64,000 bases of DNA from Meiothermus hypogaeus (GCF_003574035.1 NZ_QWKY01000010.1:1-64000); one strand, 5' to 3'; positions 9,197-19,755 are shown, counted from the stretch's first letter. The notes: generated by a model from the sequence alone, not told the origin. Program-made: numbers and translations.

Positions 9197-9252
9197 ATAT
9201 TATCAAAAAACTGAAATAAAAACTTGCACTATTTATCACAAGCTCCTACCCT
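9197..9252 (+). promoter_or_regulatory. Divergent cbbR/glpX control region
   Basis: TTGCAC (9224-9229) and TACCCT (9247-9252), 17 bp apart, form a plausible promoter for the CBB operon. TTATCAAAAAA (9200-9210) and CTGAAATAAAAA (9211-9222) just upstream repeat strings found before tkt. The cbbR -10 box (complement of 9197-9202) overlaps the first string, so bound regulator could repress its own gene. These are AT-rich CbbR-box candidates. Confidence 0.6.
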
Positions 9253-9275
9253 GAAGCGTACCAGAGGAGGTGAGC

Positions 9276-10265
9276 ATGATCGTCACAGAACGCCCCACGC
9301 GCAACCTATCCCTAGATTTGTTGCGTAGCACCGAAGCTGCGGCCCTGGCTGCGGCCCGCTGGGTGGGGCTGGGCAACAAGAACGACGGCGACCAGGCCGC
9401 AGTAGACGCCATGCGTTTGCTGCTCGGCACCATTCCCATGCGGGCCCGGGTGGTCATCGGGGAGGGCGAAAAGGACAAGGCCCCCATGCTCTATAACGGC
9501 GAGGAACTCGGTACCGGCGAAGGCCCCGAGACCGAGCTGGCCGTAGACCCCATCGAGGGCACCCGTTTGGTAGCCCACGGGCGGCCTGGGGCCATCAGCG
9601 TGATTGCCGCTGCCGAGAAGGGGGGGCTGTTCAACCCCGGGCCCGGTTTTTACGCGGCCAAGCTGGTAGTGGGTTCCGAGGCCCGCGAGGCCATTAACCT
9701 GGCGGCCAGTCCGGAAGAGAATCTGCGCTCAATAGCCAAGGCCCTGGGCAAGCGGGTGCGCGAGCTCACGGTATTTGTGCTGGACAAGCCCCGCCACGCC
9801 CGGCTCATCGACCAGATTCGCCATGCCGGTGCGCGGGTCAGCCTGCACACCGACGGCGATGTGGCCGGGGCATTGGCGGCAGTGCTGCCCGATACTGGCA
9901 TCGACGTGTTGATGGGTACGGGCGGCACCCCCGAAGGGGTGATTGCGGCAGTGGCAGTGAAGGCTTTGGGCGGAGGTATGCAGATGCGGCTCGACCCCCA
10001 GAGCGAAGAGGAGCGCTGGGCCTTGGTGAATACCGAATACAACACCCAGCGGGTCTACACCCTCGAGGAGCTGTGCCCAGCCGAGGACACCCACTTTGCC
10101 GCTACCGGCATTACCGACGGGCAGTTTTTGCGCGGGGTGCGCTACCGCGACCACCACGCCATCACCCACAGCCTGGTGATACGAGGCCACACCGGTACTT
10201 TGCGCTATATCGAGTCGCACCACCGGTTGGAGAAACTGCGAGCCATCAGTGGAGAGCTTTACTAA
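9276..10265 (+). CDS. glpX: Class II fructose-1,6-/sedoheptulose-1,7-bisphosphatase
   Basis: The 329-aa protein is a GlpX-type phosphatase: NKNDGDQAAVDAMR, VVIGEGEKDKAPML, and LAVDPIEGTRL supply the Li-sensitive metal-binding fold, and the C-terminal half has GTGGTPEGVIAAVAVK. In the CBB cycle it dephosphorylates fructose and sedoheptulose bisphosphates. I use ATG 9276, 5 bp after GAGGAGG; a GTG at 9270 overlaps the ribosome site. It is the first gene of a tight seven-gene operon, 12 bp before cbbL. Confidence 0.95.
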   Translation: MIVTERPTRNLSLDLLRSTEAAALAAARWVGLGNKNDGDQAAVDAMRLLLGTIPMRARVVIGEGEKDKAPMLYNGEELGTGEGPETELAVDPIEGTRLVAHGRPGAISVIAAAEKGGLFNPGPGFYAAKLVVGSEAREAINLAASPEENLRSIAKALGKRVRELTVFVLDKPRHARLIDQIRHAGARVSLHTDGDVAGALAAVLPDTGIDVLMGTGGTPEGVIAAVAVKALGGGMQMRLDPQSEEERWALVNTEYNTQRVYTLEELCPAEDTHFAATGITDGQFLRGVRYRDHHAITHSLVIRGHTGTLRYIESHHRLEKLRAISGELY

Positions 10266-11720
<1,455 letters not shown>

Positions 11721-11729
11721 GGAGGCCCT

Positions 11730-12152
11730 ATGCGTATCCACCAAGGAACTTTCTCTTTCCTTCCCGACCTGACCGACGAACAGATCGAGCGCCAGATTGA
11801 CTACATCCTGCGCAACGGCTGGTCGGTCTCCATCGAGTACACCGACGACCCCCACCCCTACAACAACTACTGGCTGATGTGGGGCCTGCCCATGTTCGAC
11901 CTGAAGGATGCGGCCGGCGCCATGTTCGAGTTCAAGAAGTGCCGCGAAGCCTTCCCCAACCACTACATCAAGATCAACGGCTTCGACCCCAGCCCCATGT
12001 GGCAGGCCCAGCGGGTCAGCTTCATCGCCCATCGGCCAACCCAGGACGACCCGGGCTTCCGCCTGAAGCGCACCCTGTGGTCGGATGGGCGGGTGCAGAA
12101 GTATGGCCTCGAGCCCTACGCCACCGATAAACCTGCTGGAGAGCGCTACTAG
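11730..12152 (+). CDS. cbbS: RuBisCO small subunit (red type)
   Basis: This 140-aa subunit caps the L8S8 holoenzyme. It shows the red-type N-terminus ([23 protein letters not shown]), the core [23 protein letters not shown], and a C-terminal extension after [13 protein letters not shown] that builds the beta-barrel in the central channel of red enzymes. This extension replaces the beta-A/beta-B loop of green forms. It lies 9 bp after cbbL with GGAGG before the ATG. Confidence 0.96.
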   Translation: MRIHQGTFSFLPDLTDEQIERQIDYILRNGWSVSIEYTDDPHPYNNYWLMWGLPMFDLKDAAGAMFEFKKCREAFPNHYIKINGFDPSPMWQAQRVSFIAHRPTQDDPGFRLKRTLWSDGRVQKYGLEPYATDKPAGERY

Positions 12153-12163
12153 CGAGGCCTGCC

Positions 12164-13075
12164 ATGACCGAGACCCTGCACAGCGCCGACCTGCAAGCCC
12201 TGCTCCAGGAAACCGGGGTGCCCGAGGTGCTGGAGCGGCTCGATCGGGAGCTGATTGGCCTGGCTCCGGTCAAGGGGCGCATCCGCGAGATTGCCGCCTA
12301 CCTGGTGGTGGACAAACTGCGCCGCGAGCTGGGCCTGGGCGGTTCTCGCCCGGTGCTGCACATGGCCTTTACCGGTAACCCCGGCACCGGCAAGACCACC
12401 GTGGCCATGCGGATGGCCACCATCCTGCACCGGCTGGGCTATATTCGCCGCGACCACCTGGTGGTCGCCAGCCGCGACGACCTGGTCGGCCAGTACATCG
12501 GCCACACCGCCCCCAAAACCAAGGAGATCCTGAAGCGGGCCATGGGCGGGGTCTTGTTTATCGACGAGGCCTACAGCCTCTACCGCTCGGAAAACGAGCG
12601 GGACTACGGCCAGGAGACCATCGAAATCCTGTTGCAGGTGATGGAGAACCAGCGCGAAGACCTGGTGGTGGTGCTGGCGGGCTACGCCGACAAGATGGAG
12701 CAGTTCTTCAGCCTGAACCCCGGCATGCGCTCACGCATCGCCCACCACATTCAGTTTCCCGACTACACCGAGGCCGAGCTGGTGGCCATCGGGCAGCTTA
12801 TGCTCACTGAGCAGAACTACTACCTGGACGAGGCTGCTGCGCAGGCCTTTGCCGAGTATGTGGCCTGCCGGATGCGCCTGCCCAACTTTGCCAACGCCCG
12901 CTCCATCCGCAACGCCATAGACCGTTTCAAGCTGCGCCAGGCCCGGCGCTTGTTCGAGCGGGGCGGGCAGGTAACCCCGGACGACCTGCGCCGCATCGCC
13001 GAGGAAGACATCCGGGCCAGCCAGGTCTTCAAAGATTGTGCCGAACTCGAGCAAGGAGGCCACCATGCCCCATAG
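12164..13075 (+). CDS. cbbX: Red-type RuBisCO activase (AAA+)
   Basis: This 303-aa AAA+ protein has Walker A GNPGTGKT at residues 71-78, Walker B LFIDEAY near 131-137, and a pore-loop region [11 protein letters not shown]. CbbX hexamers use ATP and are stimulated by RuBP to thread the CbbL C-terminus and release inhibitory sugar phosphates. It lies 11 bp after cbbS, and its 3' end overlaps prk by 11 bp. Its presence next to a form IC large subunit is the expected pairing. Confidence 0.96.
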   Translation: MTETLHSADLQALLQETGVPEVLERLDRELIGLAPVKGRIREIAAYLVVDKLRRELGLGGSRPVLHMAFTGNPGTGKTTVAMRMATILHRLGYIRRDHLVVASRDDLVGQYIGHTAPKTKEILKRAMGGVLFIDEAYSLYRSENERDYGQETIEILLQVMENQREDLVVVLAGYADKMEQFFSLNPGMRSRIAHHIQFPDYTEAELVAIGQLMLTEQNYYLDEAAAQAFAEYVACRMRLPNFANARSIRNAIDRFKLRQARRLFERGGQVTPDDLRRIAEEDIRASQVFKDCAELEQGGHHAP

Positions 13076-14033
13076 ACCTTTCATGCTGGGCATCGCAGGT
13101 GACTCGGGGGTGGGCAAGACCACCATCAGCAGCGGTATCGCTCGTTTGCTGGGGCAGGAGCGCACCACCAACATCTGCGTGGACGACTACCACAAGTACG
13201 ACCGCAAGCAGCGGGCCGAACTCAAAATCACCCCCCTCAACCCCGATTGCAACTACATGGACATCATGGAGCAGCACGTGCGGCTGTTGTCGCTCGGCGA
13301 GCCCATCTTGAAGCCGGTATACAACCATTCCACCGGTACCTTCGACCCGCCGGTGTACATCCCGGCCCCCCGGCCCATCGCCGAGGGGAACCGCCAGATT
13401 CCCCGGGCGGTGGTGCTCGAGGGGCTGCTCACCCTGTTCTCCCAGCCCATGCGCGAGCGCTACCACCTGAAGGTCTACCTCGACCCCGAGGAAGAGCTGC
13501 GCCGGGAGTGGAAGGTCAAGCGTGACGTGGCCAAGCGGGGCTACACCCCCGAGCAAGTGGTGGCCGACATCGAGCGACGGATGCCCGACTCTAAAGCCTT
13601 CATCTGGCCCCAGAAGGAGTATGCCGATATCGTCGTGCGTTTTTACCGGCCCGAGGGCTACGACCCCGAGAAGCCCAGCACCCTCTCGGTGCGCATCACC
13701 CTCAAGCGCAGCCTGCCCCGGCTCGACCTGACCGAAGTGCTGCACTCGGCTTACGAAGACGAGCCCTCGGTGATAAGGCTCGAGGCCCGCAAAGAAGCCG
13801 ATATCCTGGATATTTCCGGGGGTATGGAACCGGAACGGGCAGCGGTCTTCGAGCGGCTTATCTGGGAGCAGCTCGGCCAGCACGCCGAGCACTTTAACCC
13901 CGAACTTATCGGTACCTTCTGGGACAAAGGGGGGCAGAGCTACCCACTGGCCCTGACCCAGCTCGTCATCGCGTATTATCTGGTACATATGCGCGAGCAG
14001 GCTATCCAAAAAGGAGCCCTGGCCTATGCCTAA
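13065..14033 (+). CDS. prk: Phosphoribulokinase, cyanobacterial/plant-like class
   Basis: This kinase makes RuBP from ribulose-5-phosphate and ATP. The P-loop GDSGVGKT is at residues 12-19, followed by [23 protein letters not shown] and YNHSTGTF. The 322-aa length and the DYHKYDR..R context resemble class II enzymes of cyanobacteria and plants rather than the roughly 290-aa proteobacterial class I partner usual with form IC RuBisCO. ATG 13065 has AAGGAGG 5 bp upstream and lies inside the end of cbbX; the in-frame GTG at 13038 lacks such a site. The gene overlaps rpe by 8 bp. Confidence 0.93.
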   Translation: MPHRPFMLGIAGDSGVGKTTISSGIARLLGQERTTNICVDDYHKYDRKQRAELKITPLNPDCNYMDIMEQHVRLLSLGEPILKPVYNHSTGTFDPPVYIPAPRPIAEGNRQIPRAVVLEGLLTLFSQPMRERYHLKVYLDPEEELRREWKVKRDVAKRGYTPEQVVADIERRMPDSKAFIWPQKEYADIVVRFYRPEGYDPEKPSTLSVRITLKRSLPRLDLTEVLHSAYEDEPSVIRLEARKEADILDISGGMEPERAAVFERLIWEQLGQHAEHFNPELIGTFWDKGGQSYPLALTQLVIAYYLVHMREQAIQKGALAYA

Positions 14034-14700
14034 ACTGCTGGTGGCCCCTTCCATCCTCACCGCCGACTTTGCCCGCCTGGGTGAGCAAATCCGGGAGGCC
14101 GAGGCGGCAGGGGTGGACTGGATTCACCTCGACGTGATGGACGGGCGCTTTGTACCCAACCTGACCTTTGGCCCGCTGGTGGTGGAAGCCATCCGCAAGG
14201 TCACCGGGCTACCCCTGGACGTGCACCTGATGATTGTGGAGCCCGAGCGCTACCTGAAGGACTTTGCCCAGGCCGGCGCCGACTGGATTACCGTACATGC
14301 CGAGGCCACGCCCCACGCCCACAGGGCGGTGCAGCAAGTAAAGGAACTGGGCAAGAAGGCCGGACTGGCCATCAACCCGGCCACGCCGCTGGAGGCCATG
14401 CTGCCCTTGCTGCCCGAACTCGACCTGGCCCTCCTGATGAGCGTGAACCCTGGCTTTGGCGGGCAAAAGTACATCCCCGCCAGCACCGAGCGCATCCAGC
14501 GCCTGCGCGGCCTGCGCGATCACCTGAACCCCGGTTGCCTGATCCAGGTCGATGGGGGCATCAAGCCCGAGAACGTGGCCACGGTCTATCGGGCTGGGGC
14601 CGATGTGGTGGTGGTGGGGAGTGCGCTGTTCAACAACCGGCCGGTGGCCGAAAACATGGAAAAACTGCTAGGAGAAGTGTATGCCGTTGGCTCTAGGTAA
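14026..14700 (+). CDS. rpe: Ribulose-phosphate 3-epimerase
   Basis: This 224-aa TIM-barrel enzyme interconverts xylulose-5-phosphate and ribulose-5-phosphate, regenerating the RuBP precursor. Family motifs are [31 protein letters not shown] (metal and substrate ligands), [22 protein letters not shown] and [11 protein letters not shown]. It overlaps both neighbours (prk by 8 bp, fba by 20 bp), which implies translational coupling in the CBB operon. Confidence 0.96.
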   Translation: MPKLLVAPSILTADFARLGEQIREAEAAGVDWIHLDVMDGRFVPNLTFGPLVVEAIRKVTGLPLDVHLMIVEPERYLKDFAQAGADWITVHAEATPHAHRAVQQVKELGKKAGLAINPATPLEAMLPLLPELDLALLMSVNPGFGGQKYIPASTERIQRLRGLRDHLNPGCLIQVDGGIKPENVATVYRAGADVVVVGSALFNNRPVAENMEKLLGEVYAVGSR

Positions 14701-15604
14701 AGACATTCTCGACAAGGCACGGCGCGAAGGCTATGCCGTGCCCAGCTTCAACACCAACAACTTAGAGACTACTCAGGCCATCCTCGAGACCGCCGAAGCC
14801 CTCAGGGCCCCGGTCTTTATCCAGGTTTCCGACGGTGCCCGCAAGTATGCTGGGCTGGAAAACCTCTCCAACCTGGTGCGCGATATGGCCAGCCGGGTGA
14901 GCGTGCCGGTGGCGCTGCACCTCGACCACGGGGCCGACTACAAGATGGTGCTGCAGGCGCTGCGGGCCGGCTTCACCAGCGTGATGATAGACGCCTCGCA
15001 CCACCCCTTCGAGGAGAACGTGCACGAGACTAAAAAGTGCGTGGAGGCCGCCCATGCGGTGGGGGTAAGCGTGGAGGCCGAGCTCGGCCGCTTGCAGGGC
15101 ATCGAGGATAACATCGTGGTGGAGGCCAAAGATGCCTTCCTCACCGACCCTGAGGAGGCCGTGCGCTTTGTGGAGGCTACCGGCATCGACTACCTGGCCA
15201 TTGCCATCGGCACCTCCCACGGGGCCTACAAGGGTAAGGGGCGGCCCTACATCGACCACGCTCGGCTCGAGCAGATTGCCGCCCGGGTCTCCATTCCCCT
15301 GGTGCTGCACGGCTCCTCTGGTGTGCCGCAGTGGCTCAAGGACAAAATGCGCGCCACCGGGGCCGACCTCGGCGACCCCACCGGCATCCACGACGAAGAC
15401 GTGCGCAAGGCCATTCCCAACGGCATCGCTAAAATCAACATCGATACCGACCTGCGCCTGGCTTTTACCGCTGGTATCCGCGAGGTGGTGGTGGGCAATG
15501 CCAGGGAGTTCGACCCGCGCAAACTGCTGGGCAAGGGCCGCGAGTACCTGAAGCAGGTCATTAAGGAAAAGTTCGAACTGATGGGCACGGTAGGGCGGGC
15601 CTAG
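14681..15604 (+). CDS. fba: Class II fructose-bisphosphate aldolase
   Basis: The 307-aa zinc aldolase joins triose phosphates to make fructose-1,6- or sedoheptulose-1,7-bisphosphate. Motifs are [15 protein letters not shown] at the N-terminus, [15 protein letters not shown] (zinc and catalytic region), [33 protein letters not shown], and [13 protein letters not shown]. It starts inside rpe behind GGAG and is the last gene of the CBB operon. No hairpin terminator is visible in the 98 bp that follow. Confidence 0.95.
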   Translation: MPLALGKDILDKARREGYAVPSFNTNNLETTQAILETAEALRAPVFIQVSDGARKYAGLENLSNLVRDMASRVSVPVALHLDHGADYKMVLQALRAGFTSVMIDASHHPFEENVHETKKCVEAAHAVGVSVEAELGRLQGIEDNIVVEAKDAFLTDPEEAVRFVEATGIDYLAIAIGTSHGAYKGKGRPYIDHARLEQIAARVSIPLVLHGSSGVPQWLKDKMRATGADLGDPTGIHDEDVRKAIPNGIAKINIDTDLRLAFTAGIREVVVGNAREFDPRKLLGKGREYLKQVIKEKFELMGTVGRA

Positions 15605-15702
15605 ACCTCGCTCTAGCCTTATGCTATGGATAGAATCTCCCTTAGCTGGCCGACATGGCTATCTGGATGTAACGTTGGGGAGTCCTTAGGGCCGGTGTTC
15701 TG

Positions 15703-16182
15703 ATGAGTCGCGTAGAGCAGCTGATCCAGAGCGTGCTCTGGCAGGCCCGCTGGGTCATGCTGATACCGGTAGTGGGGCTGCTGGCGGGGGCGGTCTATTT
15801 TGCGGTGCAGACCGGGATCGAGGTCTGGCGGGCGCTGGGCTCGGGTAGCCTGGAAAAGGCCCTGCCCATGATGGTGAGCGCGGTAGATTTGGCTCTCCTG
15901 GCCTCGGTGCTGATTATTTTTGCGCTGGGTCTCTACGAACTCTTCATTGCCGAGGTAACCCGGCTCGAGGGTAGCCTGAATAACGTACTTCGGGTACGTA
16001 GCCTCAGCGATCTCAAGACCAAGCTGGGCCAGGTCATCCTGATGATTCTGGTGGTGAAGTTCTTCGAAAAAGCCCAGGCGTTTTCGCCCAAGGTGGCGCT
16101 GGACTACTTCTTCTTTGCTGGCGCGGTTGCCCTTCTGGGGGCGGCCTTGTGGTTGGTACAGGCCGAAAAATCCGGTAAATAA
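15703..16182 (+). CDS. YqhA-like (UPF0114) membrane protein
   Basis: The 159-aa protein has three to four membrane helices (about residues 16-36, 58-82, 107-122, 130-150). It begins with SRVEQLIQSVLWQARWVMLIPV and has GLYELFIAEV in the second helix pair, both typical of the UPF0114/YqhA family. Its role is unknown. Upstream DNA contains TATGCTATGGATAGAAT-like -10 candidates. The stop codon overlaps a perfect ATAAC-N5-GTTAT box that belongs to the next gene's promoter. Confidence 0.8.
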   Translation: MSRVEQLIQSVLWQARWVMLIPVVGLLAGAVYFAVQTGIEVWRALGSGSLEKALPMMVSAVDLALLASVLIIFALGLYELFIAEVTRLEGSLNNVLRVRSLSDLKTKLGQVILMILVVKFFEKAQAFSPKVALDYFFFAGAVALLGAALWLVQAEKSGK

Positions 16183-16245
16183 CCTTTAGTTATCGTTCAG
16201 ATAACCCGGGGTGGCTTGCAAACCGTTTTTTAGGACGCATACTAT
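16179..16245 (+). promoter_or_regulatory. Cytochrome c promoter with LysR-type box
   Basis: TTGCAA (16216-16221) and TACTAT (16240-16245) with an 18-bp spacer form a good promoter. ATAACCTTTAGTTAT (16179-16193) is a perfect 5-bp inverted repeat fitting the LysR T-N11-A rule. Its centre lies about 66 bp before the predicted start of transcription, the usual activator position. The same ATAAC-N5-GTTAT pattern occurs before soxF and in the sqr/lysR region. Confidence 0.6.
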
Positions 16246-16264
16246 AGAGTGGAGGTGATATAAC

Positions 16265-16738
16265 TTGCTCAAGCGCAACATTTCCTTTCTTTCGGTTGTT
16301 TTGCTGTGGGGCCTGGTAGGCTACCTGTTTGGTGCTCAGACTGCTGCGGCCCAGGCCAGCCCCCTCTATGCCCAGTGCCAGGGCTGCCACCAGCCCACCG
16401 GTGCCGGCATCCCGGGGGTTTTTCCACCGCTGGCGGGCCATGTGCCCGAGATTCTGGCAGCTAAAGGGGGCCGCGAGTATTTGATACAAGTGCTGCTTTA
16501 CGGCCTGCAAGGCCAGATTACCGTCAAGGGGGCTAAGTACCAGGGTGCTATGCCGGCCTATACGCAGCTCAAGGACGAAGAGATTGCCGGCCTGCTGAAC
16601 CATATCTCGACCCAGTGGGGCAACAAATTCCCTACAGGCCAGCAAGCCTTCACCGCTGCCGAGGTTAAGGCCCAACGCGCCAAGACCATGACCGCAGCTC
16701 AGGTGCTGGAAGCCCGCAACAAGCTCGGTCTCAAGTAA
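16265..16738 (+). CDS. Exported class I cytochrome c
   Basis: The 157-aa product has a signal peptide of about 29 residues ending in QTAAAQA. It carries one heme site, CQGCH, and a likely distal Met in GAMPAY. A charged C-terminal tail of about 40 residues follows the heme domain. It starts with TTG, 5 bp after GGAGGTGAT. It probably carries electrons from the Sox or flavocytochrome enzymes to a terminal oxidase in the envelope. It could also be the heme partner of SoxF, which has no adjacent cytochrome gene. The LysR-type box upstream supports a sulfur role. Confidence 0.88.
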   Translation: MLKRNISFLSVVLLWGLVGYLFGAQTAAAQASPLYAQCQGCHQPTGAGIPGVFPPLAGHVPEILAAKGGREYLIQVLLYGLQGQITVKGAKYQGAMPAYTQLKDEEIAGLLNHISTQWGNKFPTGQQAFTAAEVKAQRAKTMTAAQVLEARNKLGLK

Positions 16739-16756
16739 AAATGCTTTGCATAGTAG

Positions 16757-16781
16757 CCCGGACGAAAGTCCGGGTCTTTTG
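16757..16781 (+). terminator. Intrinsic terminator after cytochrome c
   Basis: CCCGGAC (16757-16763), loop GAAA, GTCCGGG (16768-16774), then TCTTTTGTT. The GNRA-type loop and T-run are canonical. It lies 19 bp after the stop codon and also separates the convergent dsrE gene. Confidence 0.9.
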
Positions 16782-16805
16782 TTGGTTTAGGGGGAGGTAT
16801 TTGGG

Positions 16806-17324
16806 CTAGCCTGCCTTGATGTAAGCAAAACCCTTGGCTTGTAGTTCACCTACTGCACCTACCCCCGAAGGCACCCACTTGATGAAATCGTCCGAGCGCA
16901 GCTTGCTTTCAGGAATGTTGTTGCGGCTGAAGGTAATCTGGCAGATGTAGTACTCCACCCCCAGGGAAGCCAACTGTTTGATGCGGCTGAAGATGGCCTC
17001 CTGATCGAACTTTTCGGCTGTCCAGGCCTGGGGCAGGCCCTCGAGGTCTTTCAGGAAGAACTTGACCCCCTGCCCGTGGGCTACCATCACCAGCTTGAGC
17101 TTGAAGGGGTCGTTGTCGTAGACCGACAGATGGTTGCTCATGTTGGTCAAGGTCTGGGCGAAGCGATCCGCGCCTCCGTAGTCGCAGTGGTAGAGGGCGG
17201 CCATAGGGGTTTCTTTTTTGAACTGGCTGTAGTTGAGCTTATCGTTGGCCTGGGCCTGGAATAAAGGCAGGGCACCCAGCCAAGCAGCCATCCGAATCAA
17301 CCCGCGACGATCCACAGACTTCAT
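16806..17324 (-). CDS. Exported DsrE-family protein
   Basis: The 172-aa protein has a twin-arginine-like leader (DRRGLIRMAAWLGALPLFQAQA) and a DsrE/DsrF fold: ALYHCDYGGADRFAQTLTNMSNHL, KLKLVMVAHGQGVKFFL, and GVEYYICQITFSRNNI. DsrE-like proteins carry or sense persulfide sulfur, and the cysteines in YHCDYG and YYICQI are candidates. AAGGAGGTATAGGT precedes the ATG. It is separated from the csoR-like gene by a strong terminator, so it has its own promoter. An ATACC..TGTAT half-palindrome (17329-17345) overlaps its ribosome site. Confidence 0.85.
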   Translation of the reverse strand: MKSVDRRGLIRMAAWLGALPLFQAQANDKLNYSQFKKETPMAALYHCDYGGADRFAQTLTNMSNHLSVYDNDPFKLKLVMVAHGQGVKFFLKDLEGLPQAWTAEKFDQEAIFSRIKQLASLGVEYYICQITFSRNNIPESKLRSDDFIKWVPSGVGAVGELQAKGFAYIKAG

Positions 17325-17409
17325 ACCTATACCTCCTTTGTGTATAAGGGCATACTAGAACGATGCAGAGTACTGGTCAATAGCAACGGCTCGCAGTTGA
17401 GCCAAAGAA

Positions 17410-17442
17410 AACCGGTGGGGCGCAAACCTGGCCCCACCGGTT
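17410..17442 (-). terminator. Intrinsic terminator ending the sox/ccdA/csoR-like cluster
   Basis: A perfect 12-bp stem (AACCGGTGGGGC at 17410-17421 and GCCCCACCGGTT at 17431-17442) with a 9-nt loop is followed on the minus strand by TTTCTTT. It lies 32 bp downstream of the csoR-like stop codon. Confidence 0.9.
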
Positions 17443-17474
17443 CCGCAACGCGCTTCGGTTGGCGAGAAACGCAA

Positions 17475-17771
17475 TCAGATGATCTTGCGCAGAATCATGG
17501 CAATCTGGCCCTTGCTTAGCTCGGTATCGCCTGCAGCGGCCTGGGTCTCCCATGCGTTCAGGTACTCTTCCAGCACCACGCTGGCCACCGAGTCCATGGC
17601 TTTGCGGGTGGCGTGAATCTGATCTAAAAGTTCATCAAAGGGCCGCCCCTCCTCGGCCATGCGTTGCAGGCCCCGCACCTGGCCCTCAATGCGCTTGAGG
17701 CGCCGGAGAATCCCCTCCAGGGTTTCGGGGTCGGTGAAGGTGCCATCTAGCTTGGGTTTTCCCGGGGTCAT
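17475..17771 (-). CDS. CsoR/RcnR-family regulator lacking all metal or persulfide ligands
   Basis: The 98-aa all-helical protein matches the CsoR/CstR/FrmR family: ILRRLKRIEGQVRGLQRMAEEG, then a helix with LLDQIHATRKAMDSVASVVLEEYL. The family's ligand positions (Cys in helix 2; His and Cys in the HLxxC motif) are replaced: GRPF where Cys is usual, EEYLNAW where EHLRHC is usual. The protein has no cysteine at all. Either it senses something else or acts with a thiol partner such as DsrE or a rhodanese. It is the last gene of the sox/ccdA cluster, 13 bp after ccdA. It is the natural candidate for the ATACC..GGTAT palindromes in this window. Confidence 0.82.
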   Translation of the reverse strand: MTPGKPKLDGTFTDPETLEGILRRLKRIEGQVRGLQRMAEEGRPFDELLDQIHATRKAMDSVASVVLEEYLNAWETQAAAGDTELSKGQIAMILRKII

Positions 17772-17784
17772 GCCGCCCCTCCGC

Positions 17785-18453
17785 TCACAGCCGCTCTTGC
17801 AGCCATTCAGGGGTGATTTTAAGGAAGAAGCTATTGAGCTGGGTGTAGGTGCCGGTGAGTAAGAGAAGTCCTACCGCAATCAGCACCACCCCGGCCACAA
17901 TCTCCACCGCGTGGGAAAGCCTGGATGCGCGCTTGAGGAAGGCTCGAGCCCGCTCGGCAAAAAAGGCCACCAACAAGAAGGGCACGGCCAACCCCAGGAT
18001 GTAGGCCACCAGCAGGTGCACCCCCCCACCGGTTGCGGTAAGGGTCAGGATGCCCCCCAGAATGGGGCCGATGCAGGGCGTCCAGCCCAGCCCCAGCACG
18101 ATGCCCAGCACAAAAGCCCCCCAGGGGCGGTCGGTAGGGCCTTCATAGCGTAGGTTCACGCCCCACTTGGGCTTGAGGCCCAGCATATAAAGCCCCAGCA
18201 GAATCAGCACCCCGCCCCCAACGCGGCCCAGCAGGTCACGATGCTCAAAGAGCAATCCACCCAGCAGGGTGAAGGGCAACCCCAGCAAGAAGAAGATGGC
18301 TGAAAAGCCCAGCACAAAGAAAACCGCATTGCGCATGGGGCGACCCTGCTGGCCCCCCAGGTACAGCAAATAAGTAGGCACCAGAGGAAGCACGCAGGGC
18401 GATAGGAAGGAGAGGATTCCTGCCAGAAACGCGATGGGAAGGCTTAGGGTCAT
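17785..18453 (-). CDS. ccdA: CcdA-type thiol transporter (DsbD family)
   Basis: The 222-aa protein has six predicted membrane helices. The first holds LSFLSPCVLPLVPTYLLYLGG and the fourth GWTPCIGPILGG; these two Pro-Cys motifs carry the redox pair that moves electrons from cytoplasmic thioredoxin to envelope thioredoxins. In sox clusters this role is played by SoxV, which feeds SoxW to keep SoxYZ reduced. It begins 3 bp after the propeller gene, so the two are coupled, and precedes the csoR-like gene. Confidence 0.92.
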   Translation of the reverse strand: MTLSLPIAFLAGILSFLSPCVLPLVPTYLLYLGGQQGRPMRNAVFFVLGFSAIFFLLGLPFTLLGGLLFEHRDLLGRVGGGVLILLGLYMLGLKPKWGVNLRYEGPTDRPWGAFVLGIVLGLGWTPCIGPILGGILTLTATGGGVHLLVAYILGLAVPFLLVAFFAERARAFLKRASRLSHAVEIVAGVVLIAVGLLLLTGTYTQLNSFFLKITPEWLQERL

Positions 18454-18456
18454 GGG

Positions 18457-19704
18457 TTAGGCTCGAGGTAGTTCTTCAAACAGGTTGGTCCAGACATTGA
18501 CCACCTGGCCGCCCCCGCTGGTCTGACCGGTTTCAATGGTTTTGACCACCTGTAGAGAGCGCATGTCCAGCTTGTACAGGTTGCCGTCGGCATTGGATAC
18601 ATAGCCAAAGCGGCCGTCTCGGGTAAAGACCACGTGTCCCATGCGGCCTTTGCCGATAACCAGATCCTTAAGTGTTCGCAAGCCCGCAATGTCAATCACC
18701 GTGATCACGTTGTTGCCGTAGTTGGTAGCAATAGCCCGCCTTCCATCGGGGGTGTTGTAGGCGTGTCCTACCCCCGTGCTGGCGCAGCTCACCCGGTGAA
18801 GCAAACGCTTGCTGCGGGCGCTGTAAAAAGCCACTTCCCGGCCTCGCAGGTTGTTGCCCGGGCCTCGGTTCAGGGCCATAAAGTAGCGACCGTCCTGTGT
18901 AAAGTTGCCGTGATGCGCTTCGACGGCCTCTTCACCGATCAGGGGCATATCCATTTGGGCTATCACCGGTAGGTCGGGTTTGGTCAGGTCGTATACCACG
19001 ATGCCGGGCTTAACCTGATTATTGCCCTCATGAATGAGCCAAAGCTCCTTCCCATCCGGACTAATACAAGGGTAGTGAGGTACGCTGGGCGAGCGGAAGG
19101 TGCGCACGGACCAGTCGGTTGTGTCTACCACAATGAGCCGGTCGTCCACCCGATCTACGCTGTAAAAGTAGCGGCTGTCCCAACTCCAGGCGTTGTGCAT
19201 GGAGGTGACACCCTTGGGCTGGTTCTGCACCGGTATTTCCAGCACCTGCTCGATGGTGTCGTCGGCGGTTCGGATAAAAACCAGGCGGAGTTTGCCCTCG
19301 CTCAAGCCCCAGTGATCGACCCCTACCCGCTGGCCATTGGGGCTAACCAGGCCATGTTTGGGGCGGTTGCCGGTTTGTAGCACCTTGGCTACGCGCAGGT
19401 TTTGCAGGTCGAGCACCACCACCCGGGTTTCCCCCTCCGCTGCCCCACTTACGTAGACCTTTTGAGCATCGGGGGTCATGCTACCCAGGGTTGCGCCTCG
19501 AGCAGTATCAAGGCTGGCCACCACCTGATCGGTGCGGGTATCCACCACGTAGGCCTTGGCATTGGCGTTGAGGAAGACCACGTAATCCGACCAAACCACC
19601 GGGGTGGCCTGGGCCTGGGCTTCTTGTCCAGACTGCGCCACAGCAAGGCCGGCAGCGGTCAGTCCAAGGGTTTTTATAACTTCACGACGGTTGATCTCGC
19701 TCAT
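18457..19704 (-). CDS. Exported YVTN-type beta-propeller protein
   Basis: The 415-aa protein has a Tat-like leader (NRREVIKTLGLTAAGLAVAQ) and a series of about 45-residue blades with YVVDTRTDQVVASLD, VYVSGAAEGETRVVVLDLQ, YVSNADGNLYKLDMRSLQVV and similar repeats. The fold is a seven-bladed propeller like surface YVTN proteins and the cytochrome d1 domain, but no heme ligands are obvious. The gene sits between a Rieske protein and ccdA in the sox cluster, so it may be a periplasmic partner of the SoxCD/Rieske branch. Function unknown. Confidence 0.82.
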   Translation of the reverse strand: MSEINRREVIKTLGLTAAGLAVAQSGQEAQAQATPVVWSDYVVFLNANAKAYVVDTRTDQVVASLDTARGATLGSMTPDAQKVYVSGAAEGETRVVVLDLQNLRVAKVLQTGNRPKHGLVSPNGQRVGVDHWGLSEGKLRLVFIRTADDTIEQVLEIPVQNQPKGVTSMHNAWSWDSRYFYSVDRVDDRLIVVDTTDWSVRTFRSPSVPHYPCISPDGKELWLIHEGNNQVKPGIVVYDLTKPDLPVIAQMDMPLIGEEAVEAHHGNFTQDGRYFMALNRGPGNNLRGREVAFYSARSKRLLHRVSCASTGVGHAYNTPDGRRAIATNYGNNVITVIDIAGLRTLKDLVIGKGRMGHVVFTRDGRFGYVSNADGNLYKLDMRSLQVVKTIETGQTSGGGQVVNVWTNLFEELPRA

Positions 19705-19755
19705 CTGACCCTCCTGAACATCGGCTAGGGTTTATCCGAACCAGACCAAAAAAAC

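Noticed and set aside
17329-17345. ATACC..TGTAT palindrome before dsrE as a further CsoR-type operator
   Set aside because: One arm is degenerate and the site overlaps the AAGGAGGTAT ribosome binding sequence, which explains it without an operator.
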